Shown here piece by piece: positions 43,848 to 50,310 of a stretch of DNA of 54,977 bases. This DNA is from Oscillospiraceae bacterium. GTDB taxonomy: Bacteria > Bacillota > Clostridia > Oscillospirales > Acutalibacteraceae. The stretch is taken from contig SVOI01000010.1 of NCBI GenBank assembly GCA_015066465.1, positions 1 to 54,977 on the forward strand, given 5' to 3'. The notes under the pieces were generated by a model, which saw nothing but the letters and a program-made list of their open reading frames with translations, had not been told where the DNA came from and did not search any database. Both the position numbers and the translations under genes were made by a program. Positions within the stretch are counted from its first letter, which is position 1. Each line of letters starts with the position of its first letter.

Positions 43848-45026
43848 TTACAATCCGACATTTTTAAGGAAAAGCTCTTGTTTTTCTTTAACCTCAGCTT
43901 CTACGTTTGCAACGCCTGTTGCTTCGCTTTTTATACGGTTAAAATCGAATACAGTGCTCACAATTCTTACACCCCAGAACACAGGAAGAAGCGCCTTGTG
44001 CTTTTTAAGAACAGGGTAACGGTAGCTGAGTGTTTCTCTGTCTGGAAAAAGTCTTTCTAAAAAATAACTCTTTTTGTTATCGCTTATTCTGAGAACGCTA
44101 TTTACAAAAAAATTAATATCTGTTCCATAAGCACCGCTTAAAATTATGTAATCAGACATTTCTTTAATAGTTTCATCAGCTTCTGCCCCCATAAACCAGA
44201 ACTTTGTGAGCTTTGTGAACGTATCATTAAAATCTTTTAAACCACTTTTATTCAAATATTCTTGAAGAACCTGACCATCACACTTTGGCAAAAGATTTTT
44301 TAAAATATAATAATGGTCAATTACACTTTTAATGCCTGTACCAGCAGTTGCAAAATGGTGAGCTGTATGTGAAAGAAGATAAACATAGAGCTCTTCGTTG
44401 CTCATAAGTTTTTCATATGAATTCTCACGAGAAATGAGACGTTCGTTTACCTTCTCATAAAATTCGTAGCCTAAATCGTAGTCATATTTTAACTCCTGAT
44501 GCAAATCGACATTGAGAAACGGCTTTTTTGAAAGTGAGCAGTCTTTTTCATCAGCACAACCAACCTCGTATCCCCTATTTTTCATAACTTCAATAGCTTT
44601 TTCATACTTTTCTGAATTGATATAAATATCAATATCAAGCATAAATCTCATTTCAGGAATATCGTAAAGAGAAGAAACTTTTAAGCCTTTTAAAAAACAA
44701 TGCTCAATTTCTGCTTTTGTAAAATCTTCTGAAAGCTCTTTAATTTCGTGCTCTTGTGCTGTGTGACGGGCAGCAGTTTTATAAATTTCTGTTGCCATCT
44801 TAGTTTTCGTTGGCTCTTCAATCTCGTAATATTTACAAGCATACGCCACAAAACCGCTTACTCTGTGTGCATATGCTAATTTCATAATCTTATTAAAATC
44901 GGTATTTTCAGGAATATCTACACTTTTGTTTTCAATTATTCCCTTTATAATTTTAATAAGAATCCCGCCTGTTGTAAGGCAAGAAGCGTTGTTTTTGTTG
45001 TCTGATTCAGTTTTGTTATTTGCCAT
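43848..45026 (-). CDS. Family-5 nucleotidyltransferase (NTP_transf_5)
   Basis: A 392-aa protein of the NTP_transf_5 family. The core is FLKGLKVSSLY near residues 111-121 and the metal-binding RFMLDIDIYI at 127-136 (D131, D133), followed by VDLHQELKY near 173-181 and HTAHHFATAGTGIKSVIDHY near 216-235. Relatives in some lasso-peptide clusters act with a HPr-kinase-like enzyme to tag the peptide tail with nucleotide or phosphate. Here it lies downstream of the HprK-like, PqqD-like and S26 genes, separated by 535 bp of repeats. AAAGGGG precedes the ATG. The membership is clear; the substrate is inferred. Confidence 0.82.
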   Translation of the reverse strand: MANNKTESDNKNNASCLTTGGILIKIIKGIIENKSVDIPENTDFNKIMKLAYAHRVSGFVAYACKYYEIEEPTKTKMATEIYKTAARHTAQEHEIKELSEDFTKAEIEHCFLKGLKVSSLYDIPEMRFMLDIDIYINSEKYEKAIEVMKNRGYEVGCADEKDCSLSKKPFLNVDLHQELKYDYDLGYEFYEKVNERLISRENSYEKLMSNEELYVYLLSHTAHHFATAGTGIKSVIDHYYILKNLLPKCDGQVLQEYLNKSGLKDFNDTFTKLTKFWFMGAEADETIKEMSDYIILSGAYGTDINFFVNSVLRISDNKKSYFLERLFPDRETLSYRYPVLKKHKALLPVFWGVRIVSTVFDFNRIKSEATGVANVEAEVKEKQELFLKNVGL

Positions 45027-45105
45027 AATTTCTTGCCCCTTTCTAAAAGTGCTGAGTTACGGGTCTATGAAGCCATTATAAATGATAAAGTAAATTTCTT
45101 TCTAT

Positions 45106-45456
45106 AAAACGCCTCTCTTCGAAGAGAGGGGGACCGCCTTTTCTTTTTGTTACTTATTTTAATAAATTCTCAAGCGGGTTAAGAGTTTATTAAAATTAAT
45201 AATTTTTCTTGGGTGGTGGAGAGTTCTTTGTAACGAGGTTGTTTGTTTTTATATAGTTAGTTGATAAATAAATTATAAAACTTAATTTATTAATAAACCG
45301 ACCAACTGCTTTAATATAAGTTAACTCGTGGCGAAGAACTCTCCACCATTCCGTTTTAATTTTTCAATAAAAAAATTTCCTTTTCGCCTAAAATCCATTC
45401 AATAATTTTTAATTTATGTAGTGAATGGTCCCCCTCTCTTCGAAGAGAGGCGTTAT
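45106..45456. repeat. Nested-palindrome element 1C
   Basis: About 350 bp, a full-length copy in the same orientation as 1A, with the same ends, GGTGGTGGAGAGTTCTT / GAAGAACTCTCCACCA pair and the central segment. Similarity to 1A extends about 30 bp further left (AAATGATAAA...). The 627-bp gap 45027-45653 holds this, a half family 2 element and a family 3 hairpin, and no gene. Confidence 0.88.
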
Positions 45457-45508
45457 CTTTACAAAAAATCTATTGTTCTTTTTTAATCCGCTAATTAATA
45501 TAATCAAC

Positions 45509-45595
45509 AAAAAATGATACTATAAATTATCTGTTGTCCGCAAACAATTATATTTACGGCGTAGCCCCTCAACTCAGCACTTTGCACTCAGCACT
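45509..45595. repeat. Right half of a family 2 element
   Basis: Matches the right parts of 32468-32714 and 47138-47382, including ACGGCGTAGCCCCTCAACTC and the heptad end, but has no left half. Confidence 0.75.
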
Positions 45596-45616
45596 AAAAA
45601 GGCTCCGCACTTTGTT

Positions 45617-45642
45617 GCGGGAGACCAAAGGTCGTCCCCTAC
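45617..45642. repeat. Family 3 hairpin
   Basis: GCGGGAGACC-AAA-GGTCGTCCCCTAC, the reverse-oriented form of the hairpin at 32435, just after the S26 peptidase gene. Confidence 0.7.
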
Positions 45643-45653
45643 ATTTTTGCATT

Positions 45654-46118
45654 CTATTTAATTTTTTCTTTCACCAAATGCCCCAAATATCTAAGCCTCT
45701 TATACGGATAGCGGATATTTAAAAGTAAAAGACCCAATTTTACATATCGTTGATATTTTTTACTATCTACTGAAAATGTCTTTCCGTCACGGGTAATTTC
45801 AGTTACAACACCTATAATCTGGTTGTGAGCAATCCCCTTTTCTTTCAAGAACTGGTTATCGCCACACATTGTGTAGGTGTTATTATCCTCTACAGAAACA
45901 ACTCTGTGTAATACAAAAGTGCCGTCTTCTCTTCTGTATAACGGCAAATCGCCTTTTTTCAATTTAGAATCACATTTTTTCAGAGTAACAGTATCACGCC
46001 CTGCAATTAAAAGTGGTCGCATACTCGTACCTGTTATAGGAATTATAAAGGTTTTATCATTATTAAGAGCTTCTTCTATAAATGGGAGAAGCTCTTGCAT
46101 AGTTACTTTGTTATTCAT
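45654..46118 (-). CDS. S24/S26-family peptidase, His-type signal-peptidase fold
   Basis: A 154-aa protein with the signal-peptidase motif PITGTSMRPLL; S32 is the likely nucleophile. The position of the usual catalytic Lys is taken by His (VLHRVV, H71), as in SEC11/SipW-type enzymes, with an Asp in CGDNQF (D87). No clear N-terminal membrane anchor is present, unlike leader peptidases. The C-terminal 40 residues are basic and partly hydrophobic. It could cut the leader of the peptides at 47530-47831 or be specialised otherwise. The start is 1 bp after the pqqD-like gene. Confidence 0.82.
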   Translation of the reverse strand: MNNKVTMQELLPFIEEALNNDKTFIIPITGTSMRPLLIAGRDTVTLKKCDSKLKKGDLPLYRREDGTFVLHRVVSVEDNNTYTMCGDNQFLKEKGIAHNQIIGVVTEITRDGKTFSVDSKKYQRYVKLGLLLLNIRYPYKRLRYLGHLVKEKIK

Positions 46119-46119
46119 A

Positions 46120-46389
46120 TTATTCTTCTAAAATACCAAGTTTTCTTAATTTTTCAGTAAAATCGACAACATCTTCAATAATTGTAGCCTCATTTACATT
46201 CTGACAATTTGCTCTTACAGTAGAAATAACGTCTTCAAGTGTTGTTTCGTGTTCGAGTGCTTTCCAGATTACTTCTGCAGTAGGATTTAATTTAATCATA
46301 CCATTTATTTTGCTTACCGCTTCGCCTACCGGCATAGCTACTGCTTCACCTGCGATTGTTTTAAGCACAAAATTTTCGTTAATTCTCAT
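46120..46389 (-). CDS. PqqD-family protein (RiPP recognition element)
   Basis: An 89-aa PqqD-like protein. The winged-helix pattern FVLKTIAGEAVAMPVGE...KLNPTAEVIWKAL near residues 7-44 is typical, with the beta strands and helix that grip leader peptides in RiPP pathways. GGAGAAG overlaps the end of the HprK-like gene and the ATG follows its stop by 1 bp. Its place between a kinase and a peptidase gene suggests that it delivers the short peptides encoded nearby. Confidence 0.9.
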   Translation of the reverse strand: MRINENFVLKTIAGEAVAMPVGEAVSKINGMIKLNPTAEVIWKALEHETTLEDVISTVRANCQNVNEATIIEDVVDFTEKLRKLGILEE

Positions 46390-46390
46390 T

Positions 46391-47089
46391 TTATCTTCTC
46401 CTCATAGCGTTATAGGATGTTTCTACCGCTTCAAGCGACATATTACAGTTAAGGCGGTAAATTGGAATTTCTGTCAATACCTTATCAAGAGTATCCATAA
46501 ATTGAAGCATATAATTTTTGTTACTCGGTCTCACTGTCTGATTTAAAAAATCTATTGTAACAGTATTGCCCTCTACACGTTCTATTTCGTTATTTTCGCT
46601 TCGTGAAAGGAAGGTTATTCCTGCAATTTCGGTTTTAGCGTTAATACTTTCGTCATTTTTTCCACTCCACGGAGTACCAAAAGCGTAAAATTTTCCATCA
46701 ATGTAGCGAATTGCGGGTTTATCGTCATTAAGAATTTCTGCTTTTGGGAATTTTTTTAGCCACAAATGTGTGTGGGTAGATTTACCGGTTCCTGAATTTG
46801 CAGAAAAAAGATATGCGTAATTTTCATATTGAACACAAGAAGCGTGAAGCATTACACCACCAAATTTTACTATTTCGGTGTAAAAGTAAGAAGCTGTAAA
46901 AATTGCTTCAACCTCAGAAAGATGCAAGTGTGGATTTTCTTTTTGACGATCGAGAAAAAACTGCTCACTTAAATTGATAACAATATCAGGTTCTTTTTCG
47001 CCCTCGTAAATATATTGCTTTATTCGTTCTTGCATCATATTGTATTTTGGTTCAAATTCGACTATTAAGTCGGCAACTTGTAATTTCAT
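46391..47089 (-). CDS. HPr-kinase-like protein
   Basis: A 232-aa P-loop protein related to HPr kinase/phosphorylase. The P-loop SANSGTGKST is at residues 96-105, preceded by GGVMLHASCV (78-85) as in HprK, and followed by the acidic NDDKP (121-125) at the catalytic position. It lacks the HprK N-terminal domain. Homologues in lasso-peptide clusters phosphorylate the C-terminal residue of the precursor. GGAGTCG precedes the ATG. It opens the operon hprK-like/pqqD-like/S26. Confidence 0.82.
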   Translation of the reverse strand: MKLQVADLIVEFEPKYNMMQERIKQYIYEGEKEPDIVINLSEQFFLDRQKENPHLHLSEVEAIFTASYFYTEIVKFGGVMLHASCVQYENYAYLFSANSGTGKSTHTHLWLKKFPKAEILNDDKPAIRYIDGKFYAFGTPWSGKNDESINAKTEIAGITFLSRSENNEIERVEGNTVTIDFLNQTVRPSNKNYMLQFMDTLDKVLTEIPIYRLNCNMSLEAVETSYNAMRRR

Positions 47090-47137
47090 TCAACGACTCC
47101 TATTTATATCTTTAAATTGTAGAGTTATATGTACAAA

Positions 47138-47382
47138 AGTGCTGAGTGCTGAGTGCAAAGTGCTGAGTTTCGGAAGGCTTCGCCTTGATTATAATGTTAT
47201 AGTAATAACTGCGTTTTTCCTTTTTCAATACACTTATACAATCAAACTCGTTGCACTATTTATTTATAAAATCAAAAATTAATATAAAATGATACTACAA
47301 ACTGCCCTTTACCTGTAAACAATTACAATCCAAGCCCATAGGGCTTCCACAACTCAGCACTCAGCACTTTGCACTCAGCACT
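47138..47382. repeat. Family 2 element, full copy 2
   Basis: 245 bp, same orientation as the copy at 32468, with the same heptad inverted ends and GGAAGGCTTCGCCTTGATTA. It lies between the hprK-like promoter and gene, so it is inside the transcribed leader. Its right part differs (CCAAGCCCATAGGGCTTCC in place of the GCGTAGCCCC segment). Confidence 0.85.
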
Positions 47383-47410
47383 AATTTTGTTCTACTCTAA
47401 ATAGGTTTTA

Positions 47411-47439
47411 ATTTTAACATATAACTTTCGTCATTTCAA
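47411..47439 (-). promoter_or_regulatory. Promoter of the hprK-like operon
   Basis: TTGAAA (47439-47434) and TAAAAT (47416-47411) with a 17-bp spacer, the same sequence pair and spacing as the giant-gene promoter. The leader would be about 315 nt and include a family 2 element. Confidence 0.6.
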
Positions 47440-47470
47440 TACTCTGAAAGAATAAACAAATGAAAAACTT

Positions 47471-47500
47471 AAGGACTGCTACAAAGTAGCAGTCCTTTTT
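47471..47500. terminator. Terminator after the precursor peptides
   Basis: A perfect 12-bp stem AAGGACTGCTAC / GTAGCAGTCCTT with a 3-nt loop. On the minus strand it is followed by AAGTTTTTC, so it ends the operon that carries the two peptides. Confidence 0.85.
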
Positions 47501-47529
47501 CAAGAAACTAATTTCTTTAAAAGTTGATA

Positions 47530-47646
47530 TTAATACCAGCCTTCGTTCCAGTCTTCAGTGCCTGAGCCTGTTTGAATGGAGATAGTAAGAACGTCAACAA
47601 TTTCGAATTCAGTAACTTCTAATTCTGGTTTTGTGTAATTTACCAT
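47530..47646 (-). CDS. 38-aa RiPP-precursor-like peptide
   Basis: A 38-codon gene beginning MVNYTKPELEVTEFEIVDV and ending LTISIQTGSGTEDWNEGWY. AGGAG stands 10 bases before the ATG. Y4-x-x-P7-x-L9 matches the leader motif YxxPxL that PqqD-like elements bind in lasso-peptide systems. The stretch E-x-x-EF-x-[IV]-x-DVLTxS is shared with the 51-aa peptide upstream, while the C-terminal parts differ, as expected for leader and core. The tail is acidic and aromatic, ending in GWY. It lies before the hprK-like operon. No lasso cyclase was found, so the product type is open. Confidence 0.72.
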   Translation of the reverse strand: MVNYTKPELEVTEFEIVDVLTISIQTGSGTEDWNEGWY

Positions 47647-47675
47647 TGGATTTTTTCTCCTTTCAAGCTTATATA

Positions 47676-47831
47676 TTATAGAATATCATCAAAATCAATG
47701 TAACCGTCTCCACCTGAGCCGCCTATATTAACGCCTGCAGGGTGAGTTGTAACAACTTGTGAGTTAGTTAAAACATCTGCTACACTGAACTCAATAATTT
47801 CAATTTCTGGTGAAAAATATTTTTTCAACAT
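47676..47831 (-). CDS. 51-aa RiPP-precursor-like peptide
   Basis: A 51-codon gene beginning MLKKYFSPEIEIIEFSVADV, then LTNSQVVTTHPAGVNIGGSG, ending GDGYIDFDDIL. Y5-x-x-P8-x-I10 and EF-x-V-x-DVLTxS align with the 38-aa peptide, so the two are paralogous in the leader only. The presumed core is rich in Gly, Ser, Thr and Asp. The ATG is 3 bp after the stop of the cohesin-like gene, with only a weak GGAAG site, so translation may be coupled to it. Confidence 0.7.
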   Translation of the reverse strand: MLKKYFSPEIEIIEFSVADVLTNSQVVTTHPAGVNIGGSGGDGYIDFDDIL

Positions 47832-47834
47832 AAA

Positions 47835-48938
47835 TTATTTTGCTTCCATACCAACTGTAATAGCTCTTTCATATTGAGCTTTACCTGTTGTTTCGAATGA
47901 AGCGTCAGCTTTATATTCCTGACCATCAATCATTACATAAGCCTGTGCAGAGAATGTTGCTTCGCTGTCGTATGAAACGTTACCTACAACTACACGATAG
48001 AAGTAACCACCGTCAACGAAGTTGTAAATTGTGTATGCCTGGTATTTAGTACCATTCAAGTAGAAACCTACTTCTGTAAGTTTAGCAAGGTTGTCACCGC
48101 CGTTAGGACCTGTTGTACCAGCCTTATCATCAGCTGCATTATAACCTTCTGCAATCTGACCACGGAAACCAACGTTCATTAAGCCAGCTTCTTTGTTAGC
48201 CCATTGAACTTGTGTTGAAAGGTTGTTAACCTTAACTGTTGGTTGTTCTGGTTCTGTTGAACCGCCAGCACCAACTGTGAATTCAGCTACACCAAAATCA
48301 TATAAATTTGCTTTACCGAAGCCTGAACCATCGTTACCATAGAGACCACCACCATTGAGGTCTGTAGCATAAGCTGTGAAATTTGTTTCATAACCATCTT
48401 GGTTGAAACCGATTGTATATGTGCCGTCTGCAGCATTTGCAGCAATCTTCATTTTAACTGTGAAGAGAGTTGCTTCAGCATCAGCACAATCTTTACTGAT
48501 TGAACCGTTATCAGCTACACAATAAAGAATAACTGAATCCCAACCCTTGCCAGCAGTAACTGAACCGCCGTTAGCCATAGTTGTCTCACTATAGATAACC
48601 TGTGACATTGAAGCATCATAAGCACCAGCAAAATAAGCATCAGCTGCGAAACCATGACCCTCAAGAGTTGTATCACTAGCTGCATATGGTTCTAAAACTG
48701 CTGAGTTATAACCAAGTTCGTATTGACCTGTGAGAAGCATAGGACCTACGTCAGCAGTAGCTTTTACTGCAACTGTAAGTACAACTTCATCACCAGGAGC
48801 ATAGTTTGCTTTGTCTGTTTTAACAATAAGAGCACAAGCAGCATCATCTGGATATGCAGCAAATACGCTAACAGCAAAAACATTAACAAGCATAATGAGT
48901 GTAAGAACTACACCTAAAACTTTTTTTGAAGTTTTCAT
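47835..48938 (-). CDS. Secreted cohesin-like domain protein
   Basis: A 367-aa exported protein. The signal peptide (1-28, ending VFAAY) is followed by a cohesin-like beta domain (about 33-220). It opens IVKTDKANYAPGDEVVLTVAV, has LTGQYELGYNSAVLEPY, and closes ATLFTVKMKIAANAADGTYTI, the strand order of cohesins and related carbohydrate-binding folds. A second beta domain (about 235-367) contains TEVGFYLNGTKY. No anchor motif is seen. GAAGGAG precedes the ATG. It is in an operon between a dockerin-like gene and the two small peptides. True cohesin function is not proven by sequence alone. Confidence 0.7.
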   Translation of the reverse strand: MKTSKKVLGVVLTLIMLVNVFAVSVFAAYPDDAACALIVKTDKANYAPGDEVVLTVAVKATADVGPMLLTGQYELGYNSAVLEPYAASDTTLEGHGFAADAYFAGAYDASMSQVIYSETTMANGGSVTAGKGWDSVILYCVADNGSISKDCADAEATLFTVKMKIAANAADGTYTIGFNQDGYETNFTAYATDLNGGGLYGNDGSGFGKANLYDFGVAEFTVGAGGSTEPEQPTVKVNNLSTQVQWANKEAGLMNVGFRGQIAEGYNAADDKAGTTGPNGGDNLAKLTEVGFYLNGTKYQAYTIYNFVDGGYFYRVVVGNVSYDSEATFSAQAYVMIDGQEYKADASFETTGKAQYERAITVGMEAK

Positions 48939-48957
48939 TGTTAATATCTCCTTCTAA

Positions 48958-50016
48958 TTATTGATAGTTTTTATTAAATGAAGCGTGTTTTGCTGCGAGA
49001 GCTGCAAAATCGATCTTCTTACCACCGATATGGTTTTTAATTGCTGATGCGTCACCAGTAACGATGTTATGCATCATTGCATCACTGTTAACATTCTGAG
49101 CGTTAGCAGCAAGTCTCTCTACTGAATCATTAGGAATTTTTGTGTTGTTAACAGAAGCCTTTGTAGCATTAGCATCAGCTGTGTTAATAAGACCATTGCC
49201 ATCAACATCACCAAAAATTACTACTACATATGTTTTTGTACCAACTGTAACTGTTGTACCAGTACCCCAGCCCTTTGTACCTTTTGTAGCTGAGATAGCA
49301 CTACCATCTGTTGCCTCGAGTGAGTTGTTGAGGTAGTTAACTGTTGCAAATGTATTGTTAGCAGCTTGTGCAAAACCATAAACAGCACCTGCATATTTGC
49401 CACCAAATGTTTTATTTTTATCAATAACAACACCAGTAACACCTGATTTAACCTGAAGGTCTGCTTCAGTTGGAGAAGGCATTTCGCCACCAAGTGCAAC
49501 GATTGTAGCTTTCTGACCAACAATGAATGAAGCACTGTTTACATAGTCGCTACCATCAAGACGAGCAGCCATAAGAGTACCCTGTGGGTTAGAAGCTGAT
49601 TTTACGTCATCTTTAATAGCAGGAGTGCCGTTTGAAGATGATTTGTAAGTAACTGTTGCAACAACAGCATTTGAAAGCTTCTTACCTAAGAGGTTTGAAG
49701 AGGTATCAGGAGTTAACATAACAAGACCTGTTTTACCATAGCTTGGAGTAGCTTTGTAGTAACCACTACCAACAGTAACGCTTGTTACTTCGTCAACACC
49801 ATCAATTTTGAACTGAATAGGACCTACTGGGTAGTTTGTTGTAAGAAGAACGTCTACTGTGTAGGTGCCATCTGAGCCTGCTTTGTTTGCAAGACCCCAT
49901 GTCTGTGTGTATGATGTGTCTGTCTCATAGCCTGTACCTGCAGCGAAAACAGAGAAGCTGAATACGCTGAGAACTAAAGCTAAAGCGAGAAGACCACCAA
50001 TGACTTTCTTGGACAT
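48958..50016 (-). CDS. Secreted protein with dockerin-like C-terminus
   Basis: A 352-aa exported protein with a signal peptide (1-26). The N-terminal beta domain (about 35-170) is loosely cohesin-like (YTVDVLLTTNYPVGPIQFKI). A second domain (about 185-270) precedes a dockerin-like region, GDVDGNGLINTADANATKAS (about 272-291), whose second calcium loop is weak (NVNSDAMMHNIVTGDASAI). AAGGAGG precedes the ATG. It is 19 bp upstream of the cohesin-like gene, so the two could interact after export. Confidence 0.7.
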   Translation of the reverse strand: MSKKVIGGLLALALVLSVFSFSVFAAGTGYETDTSYTQTWGLANKAGSDGTYTVDVLLTTNYPVGPIQFKIDGVDEVTSVTVGSGYYKATPSYGKTGLVMLTPDTSSNLLGKKLSNAVVATVTYKSSSNGTPAIKDDVKSASNPQGTLMAARLDGSDYVNSASFIVGQKATIVALGGEMPSPTEADLQVKSGVTGVVIDKNKTFGGKYAGAVYGFAQAANNTFATVNYLNNSLEATDGSAISATKGTKGWGTGTTVTVGTKTYVVVIFGDVDGNGLINTADANATKASVNNTKIPNDSVERLAANAQNVNSDAMMHNIVTGDASAIKNHIGGKKIDFAALAAKHASFNKNYQ

Positions 50017-50104
50017 TTGATTGCCTCCTTAAGAACTATTTAATTCTCTTTCCTTAACGAATTAAAAAATCCGCATAGATAGAACATCTATTGTTCATTC
50101 TCAT

Positions 50105-50133
50105 ATTTTAATACAATATATAGAAAATTGCAA
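50105..50133 (-). promoter_or_regulatory. Promoter of the dockerin/cohesin/peptide operon
   Basis: TTGCAA (50133-50128) and TAAAAT (50110-50105) with a 17-bp spacer, about 90 nt before the ATG at 50016. The -35 is imperfect. Confidence 0.5.
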
Positions 50134-50190
50134 TAGCAAATAATAAAAAAATGAGAGAAAACAATAAAAATGTTTTGTTTAATTTTAACA

Positions 50191-50236
50191 AATCCTAACT
50201 TCCCCACCCCAAATGTGGGGAAGTTGGATTTTTTTA
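50191..50236. terminator. Strong hairpin with T-run between secreted-protein genes
   Basis: AATCC-T-AACTTCCCCAC pairs with GTGGGGAAGTTGGATT (one bulge), then seven T on the plus strand. Both neighbouring genes read on the minus strand, where the T-run is poor. It may still end the 50311 gene or block antisense reading. Confidence 0.65.
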
Positions 50237-50262
50237 TTTATTTGTTGTTTGGGAAACCTGCA

Positions 50263-50301
50263 GGGTCAGAGCACTGCTCACCCGTTAAGTCATCCCCTAC
50301 G
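50263..50301. repeat. Family 3 hairpin variant
   Basis: GGGTCAGAGC-ACT-GCTCACCCG followed by CATCCCCTACG. The stem is GAGC/GCTC rather than GACC/GGTC. It is about 10 bp past the stop of the large gene at 50311. Confidence 0.6.
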
Positions 50302-50310
50302 ATTTTTTAA

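Noticed and set aside
46120..47831. Complete lasso-peptide cluster
   Set aside because: No asparagine-synthetase-like cyclase or B2 leader protease is in the window, and the tails lack an obvious ring-forming Gly1...Asp/Glu7-9 pattern.
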